Assembly: GCA_028554755.1 (NCBI GenBank)
Contig: JAPTOF010000010.1
Span: 9,212,001-9,276,000 of the forward strand
Length of the DNA: 64,000 nucleotides
Reading direction: 5' to 3'
Origin: Cordia subcordata
Taxonomy: Eukaryota > Streptophyta > Magnoliopsida > Boraginales > Cordiaceae
A model generated the notes under the pieces. The model was not told where the DNA came from, did no database searches, and saw only the letters and a list, made by a program, of their open reading frames with translations. Of the stretch, positions 1-11,655 are shown piece after piece. A program made the translations under genes and the position numbers. Position 1 is the first letter of the stretch; every line of letters starts with the position of its first letter.

Positions 1-779
1 AGGCCAAACCACATAATTATGTGCATCTTGAATTTCTTGTTTATTTCATCTCGTATTTCGTCTTGTTTACACTCGTTTTTCCAACAACATATAATTATTA
101 CCCTGACATGCCAATATTTGAGCCGGTCCAAGTTAGGCCCATTTTTTGAAAAGGCTTGGCCTGCCCAAATAACTATTTCGCACATGTAAAGGTTGGTTAG
201 GTTGGGTCAAACAAACCAACCAACCAAGCTGGGGCCAAGTTTAGCTGGGGCAAGCGAGTTAGATGGGTCAATTTCTCATTTTAATCCTTGAAACTAATTG
301 TTATCTAATTATTAGGTGATAAAATAGAAAAAAGATATTAAAATAAGAGATAAAATCAAGTAAAATGTATAGGTGGGCCACAATTAAAAATCAAGTAAAT
401 TGTACATGTGGGCCACAATGGTTGGTTCAACCCACACAAACCACAACTTGTGCCACTCCTATATATAGCCCTCCTAGGCCGTTAGAGAAATTGTTTAATA
501 TTATCCTTGAACCATGTACACTTTTTGAATTACGGTCCTTTCATATAATTAGTTATCTCATATTGACATGAGAGCAATCTTAATTATTTATGTACAGATT
601 ATGTCATCCCAATCATTTATGAAATTCAAATATCAAAATAAGTGGGTATTAGGAGGAAGAAAAAGTATTTAAAAAAATTATACTTTTTTAGAATTTGAGT
701 TTCGACTGAGATGATATGATGTATATATAAATAGTTAAGATTTTTCTCAATCAATATGAGAGAGCATTTGATATACGAG
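1..779. repeat. 5' flanking block of the CRP1 unit (no gene)
   Basis: No coding region is seen. Positions 100-560 resemble 3,690-4,790, which precedes CRP2, so this is a duplicated upstream block. It holds an inverted GGTTGGTT/AACCAACC-type repeat near 190-230 and a TATATATA stretch at 460-467. Short open frames here lack any recognisable protein character. Confidence 0.5.
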
Positions 780-1118
780 GATTCTAATCCATAATTTTAA
801 CCCACGAAATTTGCTACGACGGCTAAGATCATGGCTTAGTTTTTTCTTACATAATAAGGAGGACAGGTTAATATTTGATAAAATTGGAAAATTTTCTATT
901 TAATTTGGTTTGCAATTACATTAGATTTCATAATTCCTCATTAAGAAAAATAGTTCATTCCTCTATGCATTGGTAAGTTGCATACATTAAATATCATAAT
1001 TCCTCATTAAGAAAAATACTTCATTATTCCTCTATACGACTATGAGCAATGAATACTATAAATGAACGTTGGCATTGGGAAGTAATCAAATCGCAGCAAC
1101 GGACCACAAAAAGTAATC
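780..1118 (+). promoter_or_regulatory. CRP1 promoter with two copies of the shared module
   Basis: Two copies of a roughly 40-bp module built around TTCCTCATTAAG lie at about 925-965 and 985-1,036. A TATAAA box follows at 1,057-1,062, 57 bases before the CRP1 ATG. The same arrangement precedes CRP5 and CRP6, and parts of it precede CRP2 and CRP4. Conservation across paralogues argues for regulatory function or simply recent duplication; the sequence alone cannot separate these. Confidence 0.65.
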
Positions 1119-1479
1119 ATGAAGCACTCCGATGCACTGCTCATTCTTTTATTGGCACTTCTCTTTGCTCTTCCACTCTCTTTAGGCGAAGTCTTTTGAA
1201 TCTAATTTTGTTTTATATTTTTATAACATTATGAGGGGATCTATGTTGCAAATTCTTACCAATTTGTAAATAATTAATTTTTTGGTGTGTGTAGGGCAAA
1301 AAAAAATATGTCCAGTCAGGTTTCGTTTGGGTGGTGGCGAATGCAGAACAACGGGTGATCGAGATTGTGCTGAATTAGCATTAATTCGTCATTCACCAAT
1401 GTATCCTCCTAGGCAATGCAACTGTGTTACTTTTGCAACTACGGAGGATAGCGTTTGCTACTGCGCACTTATTTGCTAA
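1119..1479 (+). CDS. CRP1: secreted eight-cysteine peptide (GC donor)
   Basis: Two exons, 1119-1185 and 1295-1479, encode 83 residues. Exon 1 is a hydrophobic signal peptide starting MKHSDALLILLL. Exon 2 encodes the mature domain, with cysteine spacing C-X10-C-X7-C-X16-C-X-C-X10-C-X-C-X3-C and a central GGGEC. Other family members have the donor AG|GTGAAG, but here it is AG|GCGAAG, so expression of the full peptide requires GC-AG splicing; the acceptor TAG|GG is intact. Unspliced mRNA would stop after about 26 residues. A secreted role in defence or signalling is inferred only from the signal peptide and cysteine content. I do not recognise a named family. Confidence 0.72.
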
Positions 1480-3620
1480 TTTAGTAATTAAAAAGTTAGT
1501 GATATTGTCAAGCACTACTTTTCTAGATTGGGAAATTATATAAAAGGTTCCTAACATTGTCATATTTTTTTTCCAATTAGTCTTCATAAGTGTTTTGGAA
1601 TAAATGAATTCCATAAAATTTTATAGAATTCATGTGCAAATCCAATTTTCACTACAACAAATTAAGCTGGTAAATACACATATTGTAGCTTCTAATTATA
1701 TTTAAAAATGTAAAACAAAATTAATTAGTTATACTTGGCCAAAGTGTAAAGATTTTCAATGCAACTAAAAATTATACTACACTTATAAATGTAACTAACA
1801 TTTTTAACATTTGAAAATGTAATTAATGTTTGTTATACTTGAAAGTATAACTAATTTAGACAAACTAGATAAAATTCAAACTTTATATAACATTAGTTTG
1901 AACTTTAAACATGGCTAAAAAGTTTATTACATTTAAAAGATTATATATGAATATTGACCTAAATAAAAAAAAAATTAAGATAAAGCTTGAGATGACTTTA
2001 TGATGGTTCAACTTATAAGAGTTCTCTGTGAGTCTTTTGAAATAATAAGGACTCATTTGATTATATTTTGAAACATTGAAGAATAATTTGAACTTACTTA
2101 AATAATGGGGACTAGTTTGAAACTAAGTAGCAACTTGGGGACCTTTTTAAATCAACCCTTTTATGTCATTGACTTTATTTTTCCCAAAATATGTATATGA
2201 TTAAGTTTGTTACGTTTTTGTAGTTATTACCATTAATTATTAATCCCAAGAAAATAATAATATTTAATTGTATGTGTGTTTTATTTTTTTATATTTTAGA
2301 CATGCTATTTAGAATTTTTGATTTTTTAATCTTATTTTTGAACAGGTAACTAATGCCTTACCTCTATGTGGTTTGTTACAAATGTATGTTACTCTCCCTA
2401 TAATTTTAAAATATGTATAGAATTCTACTATGATCCTTAACTGTGTAGTATACATGTCGCCCTAAAATAGGCATCGAACCCTTTGTGGCCCTTTCATGTG
2501 TAGCACACATGCCTCTTAAAATAGGGATCCATGATCGCAGGGATATAATGTGCATTTATAACAACCAAAGGAGGTAGAGGATGTTGTCAGAAAATTCTTT
2601 TGATTTTCATACTTTTTTATTGGATTAAATATCAAATTTCCTTTCACTATTATATTTATCATGTTTTAGAGATTGATTTTTCAAATACTGCAATTGGATA
2701 GTTTACACGTTTTGTGTGTAATAAAACTTCTTGTTGATAGTAAACCATAAACATATGCCATGATATCACTATGATCTATATAGTTCAACAAATATTTAGG
2801 AAGTTTTCACAATATTAAGAAGTGGAATAGCAACTTAATTGTCTAACTAGTTAACAAATCTTTAGAATAATATTTATGTTTAATGCTTCATATGCAATCC
2901 AATCTCTACATTAGACATAAAAGTTTATGTAGAAAATATGGGAGTGGAGAGAATTGGTTATAGAAGTGGTTTGAGGTATTTATAGGGGTTTACTTTGTTT
3001 AGTTTTCAAAAAATGTATCTCATGGACGATTTAAATCATTAAGATTTGTTGAAGAAGTTTACCTCAATTTAAAGCTAATTGAATATTTGAATGGACGAGG
3101 AAAATTGTTGTGTTATTATCTAATTGGTCTTCTAGAAGCTAATGATTCTTTTTACGATATGGCCTTTCTTAAGATTACTTCCTAACCAGGCTAATACTAT
3201 AAGGCCTTCTTCAATAAGTCTCATAAAATTTTAGAATCTCCTGAATGTAAACAACAATTGGTGTCAAATAACTCTGTATTTGATCTCCTACAAAAAGAAA
3301 AAAAATCCTTAAATTAATATTAAACTCCCTTGAATGTATTGGAGTTAAGTTTAGCTCCTATCCCACCTCACATGATTAAATAACAAATTTGTTGAAGTAA
3401 AACAAATAAAATAGGCATTATTTCTTTAAGATTTAGGAGATGTTTGGTTCAACAAATGATTTTCGTTCCTTAAAATCACATTTTTTGAAATCGCAATTCT
3501 AGGAATGTGCTAGAAATTATTTGGTACTTTAAGGATATTCCTAGGATTATTTTGCCAATCTCCTTACTATAATATTGTGTTTTGGTTTAAACTCAATATT
3601 CTCGAAAATCTTGAGTAATT
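1480..3620. repeat. 3' flanking block of the CRP1 unit, shared with CRP4 and CRP6
   Basis: No gene is seen. Stretches at about 2,030-2,200, 2,340-2,560 and 2,740-3,620 align in order with 31,310-32,960 downstream of CRP4 and with 41,740-41,950 plus 44,050-44,960 downstream of CRP6. The flank was therefore copied together with the peptide gene. Near 1,590-1,640 there is a piece resembling the MITE at 36,454-37,058. Confidence 0.65.
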
Positions 3621-3689
3621 TAAAAAATACCCCTAAGAGAAATTAAAAGTTGAAAGCATTGCACTTGTTTAGGTGTCTGATGGTGTGTA

Positions 3690-4790
3690 TGTCAGCGAGA
3701 TGGCAAATGAGCTATGCTGGCTTTAGCTCCACCTACAACCCTCCCACCCTACGCCAAGAATGGGCTAGTCTAAGTTAGGCCCTTTTTGCTTTTTCTTTTG
3801 AAAAGGCTTGGCCATGCCTACGGACGAAAAATTTTTATTTTTAACCTTATTTTTTTAAATACTTCTAAAATTAATCTAATTTTTAAGAGATTTGTAAAAA
3901 TAGCCTTTTTGAATTTTCAAAATTCAAATTCGAATTTTGACAGTTTGATTATTTTTTTGGCCCCCGTTCAAAAAAAATTGACGTTTATAATTTCGAAACT
4001 TTCAAAATTCGGAAGTTGGTTTCACGAAAAAGCCATGCAAATTTTTGAACTTTGAAAGTTTGATTTAACCTTATTTTTTAAAATACTTCTAAAATTAACC
4101 CAATTTTTAAGAGATTTGTAAAAATAGGCTTTTCGAATTTTCGAAATTCGAATTCGAACTTTAATAGTTTGATTATTTTTTTGGCCCCCATTCAAAAAAA
4201 ATTTATATTTATAATTTCGAAACTTTCAAAATTCGGAAGTTGGTTTCTCGAAAAAGCCATGCAAACTTTCAAACTTTGAAAGTTCTTAAATCGAACTTTT
4301 TCAAACTTTCAAAGTTCAATTTCAAACTTTCAAAGTTCGAAATCATAAATGTTATTGTTATTTTTTTAATAGTGGTAAAAAAACATAATTAAACTTTTCG
4401 AATTTAAATCTATTTTACAATCCCCTTAAAAATTGGATTAATTTTAAAAGTATTTAAATGAACAAGGTTAAAAATAAAAATTATCCGCTTGCGGACCTAG
4501 TTTGCATGCACAAGGGGTGGTTAGGTTTGGTCATGCAAACCAACTAGGCTAGGCTGGGCCGAGTTTAGGTGGGGCAAGTGGGGTACACTGGTCAAGTCCC
4601 TATCCCTGAAACTAGTCCGTTATATAAATATTTGGGGGTCAAAATGGAAATAGAAAACATTAAAATAGGAGGAAAAAAAATCATAAAATGTACAAGTGGG
4701 GCACAATGGTCAGTCTAGCTCACATATGTCGCGACTTGCATCGTTCCTATATACAACCCCTGTGGCCTGAGATCCATTGCTTTTGAGTTT
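3690..4790. repeat. Second copy of the CRP upstream block, split by a MITE
   Basis: The flanks of this stretch match 100-560, including the Lys/Trp-codon-like CTTGGCC segment, the GGTTAGGTT segment and the CCTATATA TATA-like segment near 4,747. The match is interrupted by the Mutator-like MITE listed separately. No coding region is seen. Confidence 0.55.
3825..4486. mobile_element. Mutator-like MITE with long terminal inverted repeats
   Basis: The left end CGAAAAATTTTTATTTTTAA and the right end (read on the minus strand) GGATAATTTTTATTTTTAAC form inverted repeats that continue for about 60 bp. Flanking 9-mers GCCTACGGA (3816-3824) and GCTTGCGGA (4487-4495) match at 7 of 9, which fits the 9-bp target duplication of Mutator-like elements. 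Inside is an imperfect tandem repeat of about 225 bp (near 3,838 and 4,064). No transposase is encoded. Confidence 0.65.
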
Positions 4791-4846
4791 TGCCCATATA
4801 AAAAGTAGGTGGATTACTGTAGTAAACATGCTAGACTAGGTCGTAT

Positions 4847-5600
4847 TCAACAATAATTTTTTAAGTAACTTTTAGTATTTTGATTAGTGAAAATATTAAT
4901 TTTCAAATTATTATTGTTTAGTAAATTAACATTTCAAGTAATTTTTTAATTAATTTTTAAAGTTTCAACTAATATTTTTCAAAAGCTAAAAATTTTAACT
5001 TCTCAAATAACTCTTAGCTTTTTATTTTCTTTTTGGTAATTCTACCCTTTCTTTATTTTTTAAAGTAATTTTATTCATTCTCCAATCTCTCTTTATACTT
5101 TTACCTTTTTTTAACAAATATAAATAAAAACTAACATAAAAATGAATTTCAAATCCTATACAATCAACATTACTAAAAAGTATAAGTTTTATTACTTTTT
5201 TTGTTTGATAAAACAAATTCGAATCTACTCAATTAATTTTTATAATATTGATACAAATATTTTATCAAAAAATTAGTTATATTTTAATATCAAAATATGA
5301 TTACAAAAAATAAGTATCTAATTGTGATATATATTATCTTATTCCTATAATAGTAATAATAATTATAATTAGCATAACAATAACAATAAAAATAATAACA
5401 ACGACAACAACCACAATAATATGTCAATGTCTTTTTACGTCATTTTACATTCATCAGCTAATAACAACTAGTTTTACTGAACACATTTGTCCAATTAGCT
5501 AGTTAAACAACTATTAGCTAATAGCTAAAATACAATAATTATCAACTACTCAAACAGTTATTAACTACCCTAACCGCTAAAATTATCCAATATACCTTAT
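4847..5600. mobile_element. Diverged hAT-type MITE copy
   Basis: This AT-rich stretch resembles the neighbouring element at 5,625-6,193 over most of its length (AACTTTTAGTATTTTGA-type sequence near the left end, ATTAGCTA-type sequence on the right). Its ends are too diverged for me to define a target duplication. It has no coding capacity. Confidence 0.4.
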
Positions 5601-5624
5601 ATGTCTATTGGCAATGTCTAAGTG

Positions 5625-6193
5625 CGTGTTCGGTAACAACTTTTCAAGTAGCGTTTAACGTTTTGACTGGTTAAAATACTATTTTGCTAAATTATTGTTG
5701 TTCGGTAAACTAGCATTTCAAGTAACTTTTTAGGTAGCTTTTAGCATTTTAACTAACATTTCTCAAAAGCTAAAAATTTTTGCATTTCAGGTAGCTTTTA
5801 AGTTTTCATCTTTTTTTTTTCTGGCAATTCTACCCTTTTTGCATTTTTTGATTTTTCTATTCTTTTTCCAATCTCTCTCTATATTTTTACCTTTTCTTTC
5901 ACAAATATTGATATAAATGTTTTATCAAAAAATTAGTTATACTTTAATATTAAAATATGATTATGAAAATAAATATCTAATTATAAAATATATTATCTTA
6001 TTCCTATAATAGTAATACTAATTACAATTTTCATAATAATAACATGATATCAATGTCTTTTTACGTCATTTAGCATTCATCAGCTAATTTTACCGAACAT
6101 ATTTTGTTCAATCAACTAGTTAAACAGCTATCCGCTAATAACTAAAATACAACAGCTATTAGCTACTTCAGCAGCTAAATTTACCAAACAGGC
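5625..6193. mobile_element. hAT-type MITE
   Basis: Terminal inverted repeats CGTGTTCGGTAA (left) and GCCTGTTTGGTAA (right, minus strand) are flanked by TCTAAGTG (5617-5624) and CCTAAGTG (6194-6201), an 8-bp target duplication with one mismatch. The size (569 bp), 8-bp duplication and lack of a transposase fit a non-autonomous hAT element. Confidence 0.65.
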
Positions 6194-6599
6194 CCTAAGT
6201 GTATTTGATCATGTGTATGTACATATTTGGATTGTGTGTTATATGTAGACCATATGTGTGTCTGAATTGTACGCGTGTTTTTTGACCTTTTGTGTGTGGA
6301 AAGAGAAGAGGAAAAAATAAACGAAGAAAATGGAATATTTATTAGGGTTAGGATGGGTACTTTATTGTATCAAGTTGAGAAACTATTTTTAGAAAATGAA
6401 ACTAGAAATTATTTTTAAACCAAACACAATTTTAGATTTCAAAAAATGTGATATGTTCAAAAATATTTTTATATTCAACAAAATCAATTATAAGAATTTA
6501 ATATTTCATACACTTTCATAGACAACGTGTAAGGTTCCATACGCTTACCACTACATTAGACGTCGGATATAAAAATAAAGAAAAGTTGCGAAAAGCACG

Positions 6600-6972
6600 G
6601 AACACAATTGCTTTATTATTTGATAAAATTAGAAAATTTTGTATTTTATATGATAAATTGCAATTACATTAAATTTCATTAATTCTCATCAAGGAAAGTA
6701 GTTCATTCCTCTATGAGCAATGAAAATTATTAAAGAACGTAACTTTTTTCTCTTATTTCATAGAGAGTACATGTTAATATTTGATAAAATTGGAAAATTT
6801 TTTGTTTCATATGGCAAACTACAATTATATTAAACTTCATATATTATTATCAAGAAAAATAGTCAATTCCTTTGTGAACAATATGAAAAACTATAAAATA
6901 AAAAATCATTGGTACTGGAGTATCAAATCGCAGAGCTTGTAGCATCGTGAGCAACATTCCTCATAAGTGAAT
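6600..6972 (+). promoter_or_regulatory. CRP2 promoter relic with two diverged modules
   Basis: Module-like copies lie at about 6,660-6,720 and 6,820-6,880, each with an ATTACATTAAA/TTCAT context followed by AAGGAAA or AAGAAAA. A TATAAA box is at 6892-6897. Both modules are more diverged than those before CRP1 and CRP5, consistent with a dead gene downstream. The 6,194-6,600 stretch before it shows nothing recognisable. Confidence 0.5.
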
Positions 6973-7062
6973 ATGAAGCATTCCAATACACTGCTCATTG
7001 TTTTATTGGCACTTCTGTTCACTCTTTTCACACTTTCTCAAGATGAAGTGTTTCGAATTTAG
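6973..7062 (+). pseudogene. CRP2: exon-1 relic of the CRP family
   Basis: The frame starts MKHSNTLLIVLLALLF, plainly the family signal peptide, but the donor position reads CAA|GATGAAG instead of AG|GTGAAG, so the GT is lost. Translation runs on to a stop at 7060-7062, giving 29 residues. No cysteine-rich exon 2 is visible in the 600 bases that follow; the similarity to the family intron fades by about 7,110. It is best read as a truncated pseudogene, although a 29-residue hydrophobic peptide could in principle still be made. Confidence 0.7.
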
Positions 7063-7702
7063 ATTTTCTCATAGCGTTTTAACATTATAAATTAAAAAAT
7101 TCATGATGCATAATTATTCTTTTTCATTTTGTATTTCGAAACACCTCTTAGTTTTGTTTTCTTGAATATTATATTTTCTTTACTTAAGCATGTTACGTCT
7201 CCAGTCCTTTTTTTTTTTAAATTTCCCTCTAAAAAGATATATACTTCCTGTATACGCACTTATTTATTTAAAAAAAAATTCAAAAGCACACTTCACTACT
7301 ATATGTTTATATACTTTTTTTTCTGTAAATTCACAAATAAAAGTGTTTTGTTCCTAAGGTTTATATTATGTGTTCACAACTCTTATACTATATGTTCACA
7401 AGTTATACATTGTATGTTGAAAAATTTTGTAAAAAAAGTTGGGGATGTATAATGCTTGAAAAGAGTACAATAGTGAGGAACTATGGTATAATTTATGGAT
7501 CGACCTCATTGATCCTAAATTTTTTAACATTGGGGTGATTAAACCCAAAATTACAATTGATTAAGAGTTGTTCTACGTCAAAATTAAATATCAAAATAAA
7601 CCAAGCTAAAAATTTGATAGGACTTTAAGTACTGTTATTTGAAATTTTGAGATGAAAACTAAAACAAGTAATAAATTGAAAACGCCAACATGACGAAGCG
7701 CC
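7063..7702. other. Intergenic, AT-rich, no gene
   Basis: AT-rich sequence with no recognisable gene or element. An open frame of about 107 codons at 7,129-7,452 is dominated by Phe, Leu, Lys and Ser codons, as expected of random AT-rich DNA. Confidence 0.5.
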
Positions 7703-7972
7703 CAAAGAAAGGACCCACATGTGGAGTGTCATTTTCCATTCATGCCATTTTCCATCTTTATCCATGGGATCAATATTAGAGAAGTCAAAGGTAAGATTGG
7801 AATTATTTCTTATATATGGCAAACGAATTATTGTGTTCAAAGAAAGGACCCACATGTGGAGTGTCATTTTCCATTCATACCATTTTTCCATCTTTATCCA
7901 CGGGATCAATACTAGAGAAGTCAAAGGTAAATTGGAATTATTTCTTATATATGGCAAGCGAATTATTGTGTT
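7703..7972. repeat. 135-bp tandem duplication upstream of CRP3
   Basis: Two near-identical copies, 7703-7837 and 7838-7972, each run from CAAAGAAAGGACCCACATG to a GGAATTATTTCTTATATATGG segment. Differences are few single bases and one or two indels, so the duplication is young. Because it lies 165-435 bases before the CRP3 ATG, it may include duplicated promoter sequence. Confidence 0.8.
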
Positions 7973-8091
7973 CAAAGTCAACAATTTGGATATTTATTTT
8001 TGGAAAAGATTTAATTTGTTACTTACATATTTTTATGCTTGCAATAAATTCACTTGAGAATAGTGCACCACTCCGTCTCCAAAATGAATAG

Positions 8092-8098
8092 TATAAAA
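8092..8098 (+). promoter_or_regulatory. TATA box of CRP3
   Basis: TATAAAA lies 38 bases before the CRP3 ATG (8137). The sequence further upstream lacks the TTCCTCATTAAGG module found before the other members, so CRP3 has a different promoter. Confidence 0.5.
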
Positions 8099-8136
8099 CA
8101 ATGTTGAACTCTAAACAACATAAGAAACCAATCATC

Positions 8137-8555
8137 ATGAAGCACACCAAGGCATTACCCATTCTTCCATTGACAATTTTGTTAACTCTATTTACTCTTT
8201 CTTTAGGTAAAGTGCCTCAAGTACCTTTTTTTTTTCCCCACAAGTACCTATTCTTTCTCATATTAAAAGATTCACTTCATTGAAGTTTTTCTTCTTGCTT
8301 ATAAGCACTTAAAAAAATATTTTATTGTTAATTTACATGATCAAATGTACTAAAATAAGTCTTTGTTTTTGTTGTAGGGCAAGAGAAACCATGCTTAGCT
8401 GGCTTTTTAGTAGATGGTGATGTGGTGCTCTTGGTGATCAAAATTGTTACCAATTAGCATTAAGTCATTATCCACCAGAGCATAAGCCTCAGCTATGTAA
8501 ATGTTATCCTGCTGCGACAAACAAAAGCCGTTGCATCTGTCAAATTGTTTGCTAA
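8137..8555 (+). pseudogene. CRP3: CRP-family gene with a one-base frameshift
   Basis: Exon 1 (8137-8206) encodes a signal peptide starting MKHTKALPILPL and ends in a good donor, AG|GTAAAG. Exon 2 (8378-8555) has an intact acceptor and starts G-Q-E-K-P-C. After 8420 one base is missing: the family codon GAA is reduced to GA just before cysteine 2. Beyond that point the other frame still reads all remaining cysteines (CGALGDQNC ... CKC ... CIC ... C) to a TAA at 8553-8555. As written, translation ends early. The otherwise clean frame suggests a recent lesion or an assembly error. It is the most diverged member in sequence. Confidence 0.75.
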
Positions 8556-9600
8556 TATATCGAGGGCAATATATTCTAGCTCTCCACCTTGATATATTAG
8601 TATTACTATGAATATATTTAATTGAAACTTAATAATATTTGAATCAATAAAAGCAAGTTGCATTACCAAATTAAATCATACAAAATATTATAATTAATAG
8701 GTTGTTTTTCTAACCCATCTTGTGGTATGATATATTTATAGCATCTTTTAACAATTAGTTCTAGAAGCGGTCTCCAATTATGCCTGAACCATCTTAAATG
8801 ATACAAGTGAATGGGTTTATGCATGACGCTATAATATTAACATGAGTGAGATCTAATAGCTTTTGAATGACTAATACACTTATACAGGAAGAATATGATA
8901 ACACTTCACAATTGTTGTATATTTATAAAATTATACCTCAAAATGTTTGACCTCTAGAATTATATTGCTACATCAACTATTTAGCTGATCATCACACATC
9001 ATCACTTTTGTTTTTTGGGGTTTGAGGCATTGGAAATAACATAAAAAGGCAATTAACATCAGCTCACAACATTTAATAGAATGTTACAAGACCGTGGCAG
9101 AGCCACATCATAATGAGGGGTTGCACAAGCACCCTTGTGCTAGATTGGAAAAAGAAAAGATATGGTATACTTTTATTGTCTTTTTAAAATGAAAGACCAA
9201 ATTACATGAGGTGCACCTCCTTATAACGAAGGTGCACCCCCCTTGTCGTTATGGTATTATTATTAGTTTTTACTTTTTCTAATAAAAGAAATAGAAAATA
9301 AAGTAGGGCAAAGAAAAGTATGTAATTGGTTGCATCATGAAAAGTGAAAAACAAAAACAAAAATAAAAAATTGAGAGGAAAGAAGAAAATAACATAAATT
9401 GAGAGGAAAGAAGAAAATAACGTAAAGTAGCACAATACATGATTGATTAATTATCTATATATACCTCAGGTTAAGTAAAGAGATTTTTGAACATCACATA
9501 AACTCCTCCTTGAATGACACATAAACTCCTATCTGAATGCTACATAAGATCTTTCTTGGATGCTATATAAGCTCCTCTTTAAATACCATATAAGCTTATA
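8556..9600. other. Intergenic, no gene
   Basis: No gene recognised. A GGTGCACC motif occurs twice at about 9,210-9,238 around CTCCTTATAACGAA. Around 9,480-9,590 there are four short near-repeats of ACATAAACTCCT/CATAAGCTCCT type. Otherwise AT-rich. Confidence 0.45.
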
Positions 9601-9611
9601 AAAGAGAGTAC

Positions 9612-10115
9612 TCTTACAAGTGTAATTTGTAAAATGCAATTGTCATCAATATTCAAATTTTTTTAAAAAAAGATTATTACATCATTTGAGTTACATATTA
9701 AACATGATAAAATAGTTGATTAATATAATCAATAAAAAGAAAGAGAACAAAAAAACATAATATATATATATATGTATGTATAACTTTTGCAAGTCTGATT
9801 TGCAAAATGCAATTGTCATCAATATTCATTTTTTTTAAAAAAAGATAATTAAATCATTTAAGTTACATATTAAACATGATAAAATTATTGATTAATATGA
9901 TCAAATAAAAAGAAAGATAAAAAAAGAAATCTACACACACACACACATATATATATATATATTTGCAAGTGTGATTTGTAAAAATGCAATTGTCATCAAT
10001 ATTCATTTTTTTTAGAAAAAAGATTATTATATCATTTAAGTTACATATTAAACATGATAAAATAGTTGCTTAATATAATCAAATAAAAAGAAAGAGAACA
10101 AAAAAAAAAAAGAAA
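9612..10115. repeat. Three tandem copies of a ~175-bp AT-rich repeat
   Basis: Copies begin near 9,614, 9,789 and 9,964 with GCAAGTGTGATTTGTAAAA-like sequence, continue through GCAATTGTCATCAATATTCA, and end in AAAAAGAAAGAGAACA-like sequence. Two copies are followed by short (TA)n or (CA)n(TA)n tracts (about 9,757 and 9,933). The organisation is that of a small satellite or expanded MITE tail. Confidence 0.75.
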
Positions 10116-11640
10116 TCTATATAACATCTATATCTATATATAATAATTCTAATAGTTATATCTCATGTTTTTTAATGTCATAGGCTTGCCACATTCAATT
10201 TTTAAGTGGTGCCACATGTCATGTTTTTATGCTTCATTTTTGTTAATTTATCTATGAAACAATTACTAATTAATACAAAAAATAAAAAAATTGATACAAT
10301 TTTCACTATCTTCTTTCTTTTTTCTCAAGTTAATTCTCATTGTTTCAAAATATCTAATCAATCTCAATTAGTTTAAAAATATTCAATTTATTTCCATTGT
10401 TAAATTATTAATAATATATCACTTAAATGATATAGCCCAATTATTTTCTCTATCTTCTCTAATTTTAAATGTTTATTAAATAAAATATGTGATCCTCAAG
10501 TTGTCATAAGAAAATAATTCACACATCAAATCAAATTTAAAGAATTTTTATGAAAAGGTATAAAACATACAAAAAGTTTTAATAGATCCATGCACTTTGT
10601 AGATCTAATGATTTTAATTTTTTAAGATAGTTTGGATTATGGGTCAACTAATTATGCATAACTATTTATTACACCCAAAGTTATATCAAAGTAAGTTCTA
10701 AATTAATTATTTATACAATATATAATCTATACTATTATATATGTTGGAAATGAATGAAAAATTAAAGATTTTCTCATTATTATTTTGAGACCTTTGGCCT
10801 CTCTATTAACTTGGATATGAATTCCAAAGAGTTATAAGATCTTTGGAATTTCTCTATAATCTTGGATTATTATTTGAAGGTTTTACAACTCTTGAAATTC
10901 AACCGTGAATGTAATATTAAAAGCTTGATCTTTTCTAACACTTATATATGGTGGTTTTAAGCAATATACGTAACACACCAAGAAGCATATAGTTAGTTAA
11001 AACATAGAGTTTTGTATAGTTCTAGCATTTGTAGTTTCATATAATGGAAAGAGTTCAGGTATTGAGAATATCAGAATTCATTTGGGCAAATTATTTTAGA
11101 TTATGCAAAAGCCATTCAAGAGAGTGTCTTTGAGAAATTGAAGTTAGAGACACTTGTTGTAAATATTGTAAAATTTTTCTAATTAAACTACTTCAAATTT
11201 CATTATGGATCAAATATTTTTGAATTTTTGAGAATTATACTCTTCTCTCAAAACAAGAAATTAGGAACTTGATTTAGAGCGACGGGCGTCCGATTTGGGG
11301 ATCTAGGGTGGGTTCAAAATTAGGGATTAGGAATTTGGAATTCTTGATTTGGGAATTTTGGGTTATGAATCGAGTAAAGTGGTTTAGGCAGCATATAAGA
11401 TGTTTTATGTAAGGGGTAATATAGTTATTTTTCGAACCACGTTAAAGTTTTTAACAGAAACATTAAATGTAGTGAGTTTGCACATGTTTAAGAAGTTCGA
11501 GGGGGGTAATCAGCTAATTTTGAAATATCAAGGAATATTGCGCACTTATGCCAGATTATAAAGAGTAATATGTCAATTACTCGAAAACAAAGTTAAATAA
11601 AAAAAAAATCCGTATTGGTGCTGGGGTGATGCTTGGAGGA
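10116..11640. repeat. Repeat-derived intergenic DNA with Helitron-like 5' ends
   Basis: TCTATATCTATATATAATA near 10,126 and TCTATACTATTATATATG near 10,727 resemble Helitron 5' ends. The stretch 10,728-11,250 is homologous to 15,215-15,590 plus a piece near 16,450-16,520 (shared GGAGATTTTCTCAT-, AGTTCTAGCATTTGT- and TTCATTATG-type segments). No gene is seen. Confidence 0.45.
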
Positions 11641-11655
11641 AAACAAAACAGAAAA

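Noticed and set aside
7625..8091. Several overlapping open frames on both strands of 91-119 codons
   Set aside because: They arise from the 135-bp tandem repeat, overlap in conflicting frames, and repeat the same peptide twice; no protein character.
9612..10115. Regular tandem repeats as a CRISPR array
   Set aside because: Units of ~175 bp with diverging copies and plant transposon context; no short identical repeats with unique spacers and no cas genes.
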